Origin: Lachnospiraceae bacterium
GTDB lineage: Bacteria > Bacillota > Clostridia > Lachnospirales > Lachnospiraceae
Assembly: GCA_009774585.1 (NCBI GenBank)
Contig: VSOA01000074.1
Location: 1-13,687 of the forward strand
DNA length: 13,687 bases
Direction: 5' to 3'
Shown one piece after another: positions 1 to 6,546 of the stretch; within the stretch, counting starts at the first letter, position 1, and each line of letters starts with the position of its first letter. A program made the position numbers and the translations under genes. Below the pieces are notes generated by a model. It made no database searches and was not told the origin of the DNA. It saw only the letters and a program-made list of their open reading frames with translations.

Positions 1-483
1 CTTTACCGGTCTGTCTTCCACCGTAATGTTTCTTGCGCTCTTCTCACGCTCTTTCTCAATTTCTGCCATCACATCGTCTTCTGTGACTTCCGCATCTATT
101 TTATCAATCTTAACGCCCTTATATTTTCCCAGTTTAACTTCCGGCTTCAGCGCCACTGTCGCAGTAAACACAAACGGCTTACCGGACTCAATCTGTGTCA
201 CTTCAATCTTCGGGGAAGATACGATATCCTCCGTACACTCTTCTAATGCCTTATCATAAGCATCGGGAATCAATTCATTGGCAGCGTCCTCGTAGAACAC
301 TTCCTTGCCGTACATCTTCTCTACCATCTGACGCGGTACTTTACCTTTACGAAAACCCGGAATGCTGATCTGTTTCTTCTGCTTCTGATAAGCCTTCTCA
401 ATCGCTTTCTCCAATTCTTCCGCACCTACTTCAATCGTAAGTTTCGCCATGTTCTTTTCTAATTTTTCCACCTGTAAACTCAT
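1..483 (-). CDS. tig: Trigger factor (ribosome-associated chaperone), N-terminal part only
   Basis: Reading leftwards from ATG at 483, 161 codons stay open to the window edge, so the C-terminal part lies outside. Residues 43-48 read GFRKGK, the ribosome-docking loop signature of trigger factor. The start MSLQVEKLEKNMAKLTIEV and the later block around residues 107-130 (KPFVFTATVALKPEVKLGKY) are typical of the ribosome-binding domain and its link to the PPIase domain. Trigger factor binds ribosomal protein uL23 at the exit tunnel and shields nascent chains in the cytoplasm. The start is supported by AGGAGG ten bases upstream. A typical full protein is about 430 residues. In clostridia tig is often followed by clpP/clpX; that would lie left of the window and cannot be checked here. 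The identification is secure. Confidence 0.95.
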   Translation of the reverse strand, partial: MSLQVEKLEKNMAKLTIEVGAEELEKAIEKAYQKQKKQISIPGFRKGKVPRQMVEKMYGKEVFYEDAANELIPDAYDKALEECTEDIVSSPKIEVTQIESGKPFVFTATVALKPEVKLGKYKGVKIDKIDAEVTEDDVMAEIEKEREKSARNITVEDRPVK

Positions 484-594
484 TGTATGGGTTCCTCCTT
501 AAACTGCCTCTGCAACGTGCATTCTTCTTCATTACCATCCGGTCGAAGCACTCGGTCATAACCTTGATTTGCTTCTAGTCACAGTCATTTAAGC

Positions 595-624
595 ATTATA
601 GCACAAACTTTTGGAAAATACCAG
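595..624 (-). promoter_or_regulatory. Candidate promoter of tig (extended -10)
   Basis: On the minus strand positions 603-595 read TGCTATAAT, a perfect extended -10 (TGn plus TATAAT). The -35 is poor (best CTGGTA at 619-624), which an extended -10 can tolerate. Transcription would start near 588 and give a leader of about 105 nt before tig. Positions 484-687 hold only this promoter, the tig leader and the end of the ABC operon. Confidence 0.55.
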
Positions 625-687
625 CAAAACATTTATGAAATCACTATAAAATTCATCACCAAAAGCCGCACTTTTGCGCCCGTTCCA

Positions 688-2070
688 TTACAGTGTTATC
701 TTGATTCCTCTAAGCAGCTCCACATCATCTTCACGATGCGTCGTGACGAGCAGTGTTCTGCTGCCCAGATTCTTCAAAAGATATTCCGCACAGTGCAGAC
801 GGTTTTCTTCGTCCAGCCCGGTAAACGGCTCATCGAGAATCAACATGTCCGAAGACGACAGCACCGCCCTCAGAAGCGAAACGCGTCTTCTCATGCCGCC
901 GCTGAGTTCTCTGACCGGTTTAGTCAAGCACTCCTGCGGAAGAATTTTTCCCGCTTCCCGTCTGACATATTCAATTGTGTTTTCCATTCCTGTACCCTTC
1001 ATTCCCAGCATAATGTTGCAGACGGCGTCATACTCTTCACAGAGTCTGTCCTCCTGAAAAACCATACCGATATGTGCAGGCATACCGCTGATGTCACCAC
1101 TGTCGGCATTCTCCAGCCCGGTCAATAATTTAAGAAGCGTCGTTTTACCGCCTCCTGAAGGCGCCATCAGAAGATACCTGTTTCCTTGTGTCATTGACAT
1201 ACTTAAATTATTCAAAACAGGAACCAATGTATATGATTTGCATACTTTTTTTATCCAAATCGTATCTGAAACCGCCTCTTTCTCCGGCACATTGTATCGT
1301 TTCGCACGAATACTTGGATAAGGTTTCCAATCCTCAAAGATTTGTACCAGCCAAAGCATCGTTTTTTCAAAAAGGAAGCTGACCAGTATAATCGTCAGCG
1401 TCCATGAGAACAGGCCGGCGGTATCCAGATAAATCTTCGACAGATAGAGACGTTCTCCCATGGAATAATCCGAAAGTCCGATTACTTCCGCCGCCACACC
1501 GGATTTCCAGCTCATGCCCAGAGATATTTTCAGACTGCTTACCAGATATGGCATGACTGCCGGTCTATATAAATAGAAGAAACGCTTTCCCCTTCCGACA
1601 CCGAATACCTGCGCCATCTGCAGCAGTTTGGCATCTGCGCTTTTCATTCCCGCGATCATGTTCACATAGACGTTGGGAAACACAATCAGAAAGCTGATAA
1701 AAAAAGAAATCTTCTGCGAGCCAAACCATACTAAGAGAATCACTACAAAAGATGCGACCGGAATTGATTTAACCGCCTGCACCGCCGGCGCCAGTATCTC
1801 TTCCATTATCGTAAAGCGGTAACTGACTGCTCCCAGTACCAGTCCGGCAAAAAGGGCTAGGAAAAACCCCAGCCCGATTCTTACAAACGAATGCATAACA
1901 ATCTTCATAAAGTCCGGCTGTATCATATTATACGCAAAAGCATACAAAACCTGCCCCGGTCCTACCAAAAGAATATGGTTGTCAATGCAGACTGCCGCTA
2001 TCTGCCAGACTGCCAGCCAGAACAATATGATAACCACACTTTTCATCTGTTTACGCATTGTATGATTCAC
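688..2070 (-). CDS. Fused ABC importer: NitT/TauT-type permease plus ATPase in one chain
   Basis: A 460-residue inner-membrane protein. Residues 1-245 form a SsuC/TauC-like permease with hydrophobic segments near 11-28, 64-83, 105-116, 121-140 and 219-238. A coupling-loop region lies at about 150-200 (QMAQVFGVGRGKRF, then PAVMPYLVSSLKISLGMSW). Residues 270-460 form a compact ABC ATPase: Walker A at 303-311 (APSGGGKTT, first Gly replaced by Ala, Lys309 present), Q-loop Gln339, signature LSGGM 389-393, Walker B ending in D413-E414, and switch His445. Permease and ATPase are normally separate proteins in this family; the ATPase half is also short, about 190 versus 240 residues. The start is GTG, chosen because GAGGAG lies 6-7 bases upstream; an ATG four codons later is badly spaced. 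The gene begins 15 bp after the binding-protein gene, so they form one operon. The substrate cannot be told from sequence. Confidence 0.88.
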   Translation of the reverse strand: MNHTMRKQMKSVVIILFWLAVWQIAAVCIDNHILLVGPGQVLYAFAYNMIQPDFMKIVMHSFVRIGLGFFLALFAGLVLGAVSYRFTIMEEILAPAVQAVKSIPVASFVVILLVWFGSQKISFFISFLIVFPNVYVNMIAGMKSADAKLLQMAQVFGVGRGKRFFYLYRPAVMPYLVSSLKISLGMSWKSGVAAEVIGLSDYSMGERLYLSKIYLDTAGLFSWTLTIILVSFLFEKTMLWLVQIFEDWKPYPSIRAKRYNVPEKEAVSDTIWIKKVCKSYTLVPVLNNLSMSMTQGNRYLLMAPSGGGKTTLLKLLTGLENADSGDISGMPAHIGMVFQEDRLCEEYDAVCNIMLGMKGTGMENTIEYVRREAGKILPQECLTKPVRELSGGMRRRVSLLRAVLSSSDMLILDEPFTGLDEENRLHCAEYLLKNLGSRTLLVTTHREDDVELLRGIKITL

Positions 2071-2085
2071 ACCTTACTCCTCATC

Positions 2086-3123
2086 TTATCGCTCATTGAT
2101 ATAATAAAAGTTTTCTCCCGGAAGACTTCCTCCCACCGAAGATGCATCCTGTTCACACAGTACCGACAAATATCCTTCCAAAGCATATCTCATATCGTTA
2201 CCGTCAATGTAGGTGATATTACACTTGGGCATTGCCTTCACTGCCACGGGCGCCTTCTCGATAATGCCTGCCGCCGCCACCAGTTCCGCTGCCTCCTCCA
2301 CATGCTCATTCGCATACGCGGCACTGGCTGCATGTTCTTCCATGAATTGATCCACTGCTGCCTTATGCTCCTCTAAAAAGCCGTTCCTTACCACAGTTAC
2401 GCCGGTCACAAGCTGACTCCTTGGTCCGTCCTTAACGGCTGCGTTTGTCTCCTGCACCCGATTCCACTGTTCAGTCAAATCCATTACTACCACAAGATTT
2501 TCATTCTGTGAACATGCCGCCGTTACGAATGGCTGCGGCAGTACGCCGATTGCCTCCGGAGTTTTCGCCAGCAGCGCCGCAACCTCCGTCGCCTCCGATT
2601 TATATTCCAGTGTCACATCCTCTTCCGTCAGTCCGTTTTCTTTTAATAAATAGTGCAATACATAGTCGGGAGTCGTCCCCTTACCAGTCAGGTAAACCGT
2701 CCTTCCCTTTAAATCTTCCATACTCTTTATTGTATCGTCCCCGGATACCATATAAAGAACACCCAGAGTATTGATATCAATCACCGAGATGCCGCCTTCT
2801 GTCTTATTATACAGTATGCTCGCCACATTTGCGGGAACCAGCGCAATATCCAAGTCTCCCGATATCATGGCAGGAAGCAGTTCGTCTGCGGCCGCCGTCA
2901 TCGTAAATTCATACGCCTGAGCCGCTTCCCCTTTATCCGACCGATCCATCAAACAAACGAGTCCCATAGAAGTCGGACCTTTCAGAGAACCGATTCTTAC
3001 CGTAATATTCTCCGCCTCGAAGGCGCTGTCTCGGGAATTTCCCTCTGTTCCCGCGCCACAGCCTGCCAGCATCGTCAGGGACATAACAATCCCCATCATC
3101 ATTGCCGCCGTTTTCTTTCTCAT
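2086..3123 (-). CDS. ABC importer substrate-binding lipoprotein, NitT/TauT (SsuA/NMT1-like) type
   Basis: A 345-residue extracytoplasmic binding protein. It starts with a lipoprotein signal (MRKKTAAMMMGIVMSLTMLAGC), with the lipobox LAGC and lipidated Cys22. The mature part has the two-lobe pattern of the SsuA/TauA/ThiY group: IGSLKGPTSMGL near the start of lobe 1, SGDLDIALVPANVA in the first lobe, a SMEDLKGRTVYLTGKGTTPDYVL ligand-loop region (about 125-148), and a C-terminal lobe ending NFYYINER. The start is the ATG at 3123, with AGAAGGGAGA 7-9 bases upstream; an upstream in-frame codon at 3153 lacks a good site. It delivers a small anionic or heterocyclic substrate (sulfonate, nitrate and thiamine-precursor proteins share this fold) to the fused permease-ATPase encoded 15 bp downstream. 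The substrate is unknown; no recognisable riboswitch settles it. Confidence 0.88.
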   Translation of the reverse strand: MRKKTAAMMMGIVMSLTMLAGCGAGTEGNSRDSAFEAENITVRIGSLKGPTSMGLVCLMDRSDKGEAAQAYEFTMTAAADELLPAMISGDLDIALVPANVASILYNKTEGGISVIDINTLGVLYMVSGDDTIKSMEDLKGRTVYLTGKGTTPDYVLHYLLKENGLTEEDVTLEYKSEATEVAALLAKTPEAIGVLPQPFVTAACSQNENLVVVMDLTEQWNRVQETNAAVKDGPRSQLVTGVTVVRNGFLEEHKAAVDQFMEEHAASAAYANEHVEEAAELVAAAGIIEKAPVAVKAMPKCNITYIDGNDMRYALEGYLSVLCEQDASSVGGSLPGENFYYINER

Positions 3124-3248
3124 GTAATATTCTCCCTTCTGCCTGACGGGCACACAATATTACCAAGAATTTGCGGATATTCCGTTTCGTGCAAAAGCAT
3201 ATGCTTTCCTTCATCAAACAAAAATGCACCCGTTAAGGCGCACTTCAT
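3120..3248 (-). CDS. Possible 42-residue small ORF overlapping the binding-protein start
   Basis: An ATG at 3248 opens a 42-codon frame (MKCALTGAFLFDEGKHMLLH at its start) whose stop overlaps the ATG of the binding-protein gene as ATGA, the classical geometry for translational coupling. The ribosome site is weak (AAGAATGACGG), and the peptide matches nothing I recognise. It may be chance reading of a non-coding leader. Confidence 0.18.
   Translation of the reverse strand: MKCALTGAFLFDEGKHMLLHETEYPQILGNIVCPSGRRENIT
3194..3207. repeat. Perfect 14-bp palindrome before the ABC operon
   Basis: AAAGCATATGCTTT reads the same on both strands and lies about 70 bp upstream of the binding-protein start. 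It could be a dimeric-regulator site or chance. Confidence 0.3.
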
Positions 3249-3410
3249 CCGTCATTCTTATGCATCTTCGTGAGCCTTCCCTCTCAGCAGCATCCCTCGT
3301 CAGGCAGATATCATAAAGTACCTTTCCCAATAAATGAAATACTCTTCGAGCGTCAGAATCTATCAATTTGCGGTATCCCGTCAGCTTGATTTCACAGATA
3401 TCCGTACAGC

Positions 3411-3459
3411 TTCATTCTGCGGCTAACCGGGCAGATTCATTCTGCAGCTAACCGGGCAG
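3411..3459. repeat. Two-copy 25-bp-period tandem repeat
   Basis: Positions 3411-3434 and 3436-3459 are 24-base copies differing at one base (TTCATTCTGCgGCTAACCGG versus TTCATTCTGCaGCTAACCGG, both followed by GCAG). They sit inside the leader of the ABC operon. Confidence 0.85.
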
Positions 3460-3513
3460 GTATTGACCATATTAGTCACTATGTAATCTCCGCTTTCAGG
3501 TAACCTATAATGG

Positions 3514-3542
3514 AGTATACATGATTTTTGCCCAAAAAACAA
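3514..3542 (-). promoter_or_regulatory. Candidate promoter of the ABC operon
   Basis: On the minus strand TTGTTT (3542-3537), a 17-bp spacer and TATACT (3519-3514). The -35 falls within the T-tract of the spore-protein terminator. The -10 is good but the -35 matches only TTG. Confidence 0.38.
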
Positions 3543-3565
3543 CCCGCCTGAATACTCAGACGGGT
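3534..3565 (-). terminator. Intrinsic terminator after the spore-protein gene
   Basis: On the minus strand a 10-bp stem (ACCCGTCTGA with TCAGGCGGGT, one G-U pair), a 4-nt loop, then TGTTTTTT. It lies 25 bp after the SASP stop codon. Confidence 0.92.
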
Positions 3566-3589
3566 CATTCTTTTTAACTGTCCTTAAGC

Positions 3590-3790
3590 TTATTTCATCT
3601 GCTCTTCCTGATTCTTGATCATTCTACGAACCATCTCGCCACCGATAGAACCAGCCTCTTTGGATGTGAGGTCACCATTGTAACCCTCTTTCAGGTTTAC
3701 ACCTAACTCAGATGCAACCTCTGTCTTGAAACGATCCATAGCTGCCTTAGCTTCAGGAACTTCTACTCTATTCGTCTTGTTGCTTGCCAT
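3590..3790 (-). CDS. Alpha/beta-type small acid-soluble spore protein
   Basis: A 66-residue protein that coats and protects DNA in the dormant spore and is degraded by the GPR protease at germination. The sequence has the family hallmarks: VPEAKAAMDRFKTEVASELGV, with the GPR recognition region TEVASELGV at about residues 25-33, and the highly conserved C-terminal DNA-binding stretch GYNGDLTSKEAGSIGGEMVR. The length is normal (60-70). The start is ATG 3790, because a perfect GGAGGT lies at 3803-3798, seven bases upstream; an in-frame GTG three codons earlier would overlap that site. It is monocistronic, with its own terminator. In the family, expression is by sigma-G in the forespore; candidate sites are listed separately. 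Its presence means the organism can form endospores. The exact paralogue (sspA/B/C/D) cannot be assigned. Confidence 0.96.
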   Translation of the reverse strand: MASNKTNRVEVPEAKAAMDRFKTEVASELGVNLKEGYNGDLTSKEAGSIGGEMVRRMIKNQEEQMK

Positions 3791-3826
3791 TTCTTTCACC
3801 TCCGAAATACTTTGAATGATTTCATT

Positions 3827-3849
3827 TGTATGAATATCATTCTGTTATC
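3827..3849 (-). promoter_or_regulatory. Candidate forespore (sigma-G-like) -10 close to the spore gene
   Basis: CATACAAA on the minus strand (from 3832) resembles the sigma-G -10 CATACTA and would give a leader of about 30 nt. No good TGmATA -35 is visible at 17-18 bp, so this rests on the -10 alone. Confidence 0.3.
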
Positions 3850-3860
3850 TATATTATTGA

Positions 3861-3887
3861 GATAAGCGCTGTCGTTTCACGCTTATC
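3861..3887. repeat. 8-bp inverted repeat upstream of the spore gene
   Basis: GATAAGCG (3861-3868) pairs with CGCTTATC (3880-3887) across an 11-nt loop. A third copy of CGCTTATC lies at 3975-3982. There is no T-tract, so it is not an obvious terminator. It lies within the 250-bp gap between the spore gene and the DJ-1 gene. Confidence 0.55.
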
Positions 3888-3989
3888 CCAGAGACTTCCG
3901 TACCGACAAAATGTTTCCTGCCAATGCGGCGATTCGTAACCGAATCCTGTTTTCTGTAAAAGCGTTCACTTTATCGCTTATCTTGATGT

Positions 3990-4019
3990 TAGTATGTTCG
4001 GATAAAATGAAAATATTAT
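3990..4019 (-). promoter_or_regulatory. Candidate sigma-G promoter with a perfect -10
   Basis: CATACTA on the minus strand (3996-3990) matches the sigma-G -10 exactly. ATAATA (4019-4014) is 17 bp upstream and matches TGmATA at four of six positions. It would transcribe the spore gene with a leader of about 190 nt containing the 3861-3887 hairpin. Confidence 0.35.
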
Positions 4020-4040
4020 GGTAAATTATGGATTGTTTAT

Positions 4041-4589
4041 TTATTGATAGACAATCGACTTTGCCATCTGTTCCGCCGCTTCCTTACCCCGAAGTTTCTC
4101 TAAGATCGCCAGTCCGAACGGAATCGCAGTACCCATACCGCGTCCGGTAATAATATTTCCGTCAGTCACTGCCGGCTCATGCAGCACATTAGCGCCTTCC
4201 AGATGACTCTCAAACGCAGGATAGGAACATGCCTGTTTTCCGTGCAGAATTCCCCTGTGTCCCAAAATGCTCGGCGCCGCACAGATTGCCGCCACAATTT
4301 TATTTTGTGAAACAAAAGCATCAACCTGAGACATCAGGCTTTCACATGCCTCTAACTTCTTCGTACCCGGCATACCGCCCGGCAATACGATTGCATCGAT
4401 TTGTTCAAAATCAACTTCATCAATTACCGCATCCATTCGAACTTCCATATCATGGGATCCTGTCACGCTCTTTTCATCCGTTACAGACACCATAATTGTC
4501 TCCACTTCTGCTCGGCGCAAAATGTCAACTACCGTCAATGCTTCGATTTCCTCATATCCTGTTCCAAAAAAAACTGCCGCTCTGCTCAT
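4041..4589 (-). CDS. DJ-1/PfpI superfamily protein (DJ-1/YajL-like)
   Basis: A 182-residue cytoplasmic protein of the DJ-1/ThiJ/YajL group. The reactive cysteine sits in the nucleophile elbow AAICAAPS (Cys103), and the paired acidic residue is in GYEEIEAL (Glu16). LPGGMPG at 70-76 and the C-terminal block ITGRGMGTAIPFGLAILEKL are diagnostic. The position that is His126 in human DJ-1 appears to be Tyr123, as in some bacterial members. Family members are reported as glyoxalase III or aldehyde-detoxifying/deglycase-like proteins and oxidative-stress sensors; which applies here is not visible. The start is ATG 4589, with GGGAGG eight bases upstream; a TTG 21 bases earlier would place that site inside the gene. 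It is a single gene with its own promoter at 4686-4714. Confidence 0.92.
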   Translation of the reverse strand: MSRAAVFFGTGYEEIEALTVVDILRRAEVETIMVSVTDEKSVTGSHDMEVRMDAVIDEVDFEQIDAIVLPGGMPGTKKLEACESLMSQVDAFVSQNKIVAAICAAPSILGHRGILHGKQACSYPAFESHLEGANVLHEPAVTDGNIITGRGMGTAIPFGLAILEKLRGKEAAEQMAKSIVYQ

Positions 4590-4685
4590 TTTCTCTGCCT
4601 CCCTCTTCAAAATTTATAATGCGTTATGCTGCCGCCCATAACTTCATCCTGTATACCTGCATTATTTAGTTTTACTTATGGAAAT

Positions 4686-4714
4686 ATTATAAAACGTGCC
4701 ATCTGGAAAGACAA
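4686..4714 (-). promoter_or_regulatory. Promoter of the DJ-1-family gene
   Basis: On the minus strand TTGTCT (4714-4709), a 17-bp spacer, then a perfect TATAAT (4691-4686). The leader would be about 90 nt. Confidence 0.65.
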
Positions 4715-4742
4715 CCGTTAAAACAACACAAGCGTATAAGAC

Positions 4743-4771
4743 TTTACTCTCATGTCAAAAGCACTTATAAT
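4743..4771 (+). promoter_or_regulatory. Promoter of the CYTH gene
   Basis: TTTACT (4743-4748), a 17-bp spacer, then a perfect TATAAT (4766-4771). Transcription would start near 4778, within the first of two hairpins. It is divergent from the DJ-1-gene promoter, about 30 bp away. Confidence 0.6.
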
Positions 4772-4772
4772 A

Positions 4773-4822
4773 AACGCAAGCTTATCAGCTTGCGTTACAA
4801 GAATTACACAGTAATTCTTGTA
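4773..4822. repeat. Two back-to-back perfect hairpins
   Basis: Hairpin 1: AACGCAAGCT (4773-4782), loop TATC, AGCTTGCGTT (4787-4796), a 10-bp perfect stem. Hairpin 2: TACAAGAATTAC (4796-4807), loop ACA, GTAATTCTTGTA (4811-4822), a 12-bp perfect stem. They share one base. Neither has a T-tract, so they are not ordinary terminators. A weaker ACAGC/GCTGT pair follows at 4822-4847. Confidence 0.85.
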
Positions 4823-4876
4823 CAGCCCCTTCAAGGATTTACGCTGTGGCAATTATTGATTAAGAAAGGCTAAACC

Positions 4877-5368
4877 ATGGAAATTGAACGCAAATTCACA
4901 ATCAAATATTTACCCGAAAATTTGGAGCAATATCCCTGCCATCTCATCGAGCAGGCATACTTAAATACCGACCCGGTTGTCAGAATCCGCAGACAAGACG
5001 ACGACTACTATTTAACCTATAAAGGCAGCGGACTTATAGCGAGAGAAGAATATAACCTCCCATTAAATGAGCATTCTTACTATCATCTTAGGGAAAAATC
5101 AGACGGAAACGTGATTTCTAAGAAACGCTATATCATACCGATTGAACACCCGACATTTGCGTCAGGATATAAAGAATGTATTGACCAAACTAGTCTATTT
5201 GTAGAACTGGATATTTTTGAGGCTCCCTTCGCACCCCTCATGATTGCCGAGGTGGAGTTTCCTTCTAAGGACATGGCTGATGCATTTATACCACTTGACT
5301 GGTTTGATCAAGACGTCAGTGAAGACCCTGCCTATCACAATTCTAACCTGAGCAGACGTAAATTTTAG
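4877..5368 (+). CDS. CYTH-domain (triphosphate tunnel metalloenzyme) protein
   Basis: A 163-residue stand-alone CYTH protein. It opens with the family signature ExExK (E2-I-E4-R-K6). Basic and acidic residues expected to line the tunnel follow: R36-I-R38, K49 in YLTYKG, E57-E58, K82-K83-R84 in SKKRYIIP, E110-D112, and E125/E127 in AEVEFPS. Members bind triphosphates with divalent metals; bacterial stand-alone versions are inorganic triphosphatases or, more rarely, class IV adenylate cyclases. The fold is clear, the substrate is not. The start is ATG 4877, with AAGAAAGG eight bases upstream; the two N-terminal glutamates leave no room for a later start. It is monocistronic and convergent with the lacI-type gene; no clear terminator is visible in the 47-bp gap (5369-5415). 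Confidence 0.92.
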   Translation: MEIERKFTIKYLPENLEQYPCHLIEQAYLNTDPVVRIRRQDDDYYLTYKGSGLIAREEYNLPLNEHSYYHLREKSDGNVISKKRYIIPIEHPTFASGYKECIDQTSLFVELDIFEAPFAPLMIAEVEFPSKDMADAFIPLDWFDQDVSEDPAYHNSNLSRRKF

Positions 5369-5415
5369 ATATTACCGCTTAGACGTCATGCCGCTCTTCC
5401 TCGTGATTGTCCGGC

Positions 5416-6462
5416 TTATTTACTGTTAACCCTGATGGCAGCCGTGGACTCCCGCTCTACCAGCTGCGCCGGAAAAATAATCTGCTGGTGTTCCTCCCGC
5501 CCTGCAACCACATCAAGCAAAACACGGATGGTTTTCTTCGCCATCTCTTCTACCGGCTGTTTGATGGTAGTCAGTTTCGGATTATAGTATTCGCCCAGCT
5601 CTATGCCGTCATACCCCGCCACAGAAATATCCTCGGGGATACGTTTGCCGGATTCCAATACTGCCCTGCACACCCCGATTGCCAATGTATCCGACGCCGC
5701 GTAGATTGCAGTTATATATTCCTCCGATTCCAGCAAATTCTTTGCCGTGAGATAACCGTTTTCCATCGAAAAATGATCCACTTCTTCCTGCACATAGCAG
5801 ATTAATTGTTCCGGTACCGCCAGACCTCTCTTGATAAATGCCTCCCGATAACCCTCGATACGCCTGCGCCCGATAGATTCCTCCGGCCGCTCTGTGACAA
5901 AAGCAATCTGTCTGTGTCCCAGACTGAGCAGGTATTCTGTCATTTTCTCGCTTTCCAGTTTATCATCCACCGTGATATTTGAAAATTCAATTCTGTCGAT
6001 ACTGTCAGAAATGTCAATCCCGATCGTACTGAATATAAACGGGACCTTAAGTTTCCCCAATTTTTCTTCTGAATGAGTAAAGCGTCCTCCCAAAAAGACT
6101 ATGCCCCGCAGCCTTTTCTCTTTCTCTAATTCCAGCGCTACGTCTATCTCGTCCTCCTGCGCTTCCACATGACGCAATACAAGCGCATATTTATTCTTCT
6201 GCGTTTCTTCCTCAATAATCTGAATCATACTGCTAAAGAAGGGATTCGTGATACCTTTCACGAGCACGGCAATACATTTTGCATCCGTCCGCTTTAAATT
6301 TCTTGCACTGTTGTTAGGGATAAATCCTGTCTCTTCAATCACCTGCATAACCATCTTGCGTGTCTTTGGATTGATATCCGGATGATTGTTGATCGCTCTT
6401 GACACCGTGCTGATACCCACGCCGCACTGCTTTGCAATATCTTTAATCGTAATCTCTGCCAT
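5416..6462 (-). CDS. LacI-family transcriptional regulator (likely maltodextrin repressor)
   Basis: A 348-residue DNA-binding repressor. The N-terminus is a textbook LacI helix-turn-helix (ITIKDIAKQCGVGISTVSRA, residues 4-23) with the hinge helix near 50-58 (NNSARNLKR). A periplasmic-binding-protein-like effector domain follows, with IAVLVKGITNPFF, SLGHRQIAFVT and the late block EDISVAGYDGIELGEYYNPKLTTIKQP typical of the family. The full length is normal. The start is ATG 6462, with AAGGGGTG five bases upstream. It lies 84 bp downstream of malQ in the same direction, with a hairpin between them, and a LacI-type 24-bp dyad overlies the malQ transcription start. The inference is that it represses malQ (and itself by read-through) until a maltodextrin-type signal appears. 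The effector itself is not readable. Confidence 0.92.
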   Translation of the reverse strand: MAEITIKDIAKQCGVGISTVSRAINNHPDINPKTRKMVMQVIEETGFIPNNSARNLKRTDAKCIAVLVKGITNPFFSSMIQIIEEETQKNKYALVLRHVEAQEDEIDVALELEKEKRLRGIVFLGGRFTHSEEKLGKLKVPFIFSTIGIDISDSIDRIEFSNITVDDKLESEKMTEYLLSLGHRQIAFVTERPEESIGRRRIEGYREAFIKRGLAVPEQLICYVQEEVDHFSMENGYLTAKNLLESEEYITAIYAASDTLAIGVCRAVLESGKRIPEDISVAGYDGIELGEYYNPKLTTIKQPVEEMAKKTIRVLLDVVAGREEHQQIIFPAQLVERESTAAIRVNSK

Positions 6463-6483
6463 GTTTCACCCCTTGCGACTTTT

Positions 6484-6521
6484 AAATATAAATACTGACA
6501 GCCCATCCAAAAGACTGTCAG
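6484..6521 (-). terminator. Possible terminator or attenuator between malQ and lacI
   Basis: On the minus strand CTGACAG (6521-6515), a 13-nt loop, CTGTCAG (6501-6495), then TATTTATATTT. The stem is only 7 bp and the tail is interrupted, so partial read-through into the regulator gene is likely. Confidence 0.45.
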
Positions 6522-6546
6522 CATTCTTACTCTGTCTGTTTTTCAC

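Larger units (their letters stand above)
3124..3533 (-). promoter_or_regulatory. Long untranslated leader of the ABC operon
   Basis: About 400 bases without a convincing gene separate the spore-protein terminator from the binding-protein gene. If transcription starts at the promoter candidate at 3514-3542, the leader is about 385 nt. It holds a TGAC/GTCA dyad at 3464-3478, a 25-bp-period tandem repeat at 3411-3459 and a perfect 14-bp palindrome AAAGCATATGCTTT at 3194-3207. I looked for a TPP box and a guanidine (ykkC) motif and found neither. A regulatory RNA is possible but unproven. Confidence 0.35.

Noticed and set aside
661..678. CGCA-AAAG-TGCG then GCTTTT on the minus strand as a terminator for the ABC operon
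   Set aside because: The stem is only 4 bp and the T-tract four bases, too weak to claim; transcription may run on toward tig.
674..1128. Open frames of 127 and 130 codons on the plus strand opposite the ATPase domain
   Set aside because: They are antisense to a fully conserved ABC ATPase, lack ribosome sites and show low-complexity composition typical of shadow frames.
3280..3310. GGGATGCTGCTGAGAGG on the minus strand, resembling the 5' half of a TPP riboswitch before an importer gene
   Set aside because: The required 3' half (CTGAT-GG-TAAT-CC type block) is absent downstream, and the spacing does not fit.
3240..3420. A stop-to-stop open frame of about 60 codons on the minus strand in the ABC leader
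   Set aside because: It has no ATG near its beginning, no ribosome site and no recognisable motif; a frame this long is expected by chance.
3501..3516. TATAAT on the plus strand at 3506-3511 as a promoter
   Set aside because: No -35 lies at the proper distance, and the transcript would run directly into the spore-gene terminator and antisense DNA.
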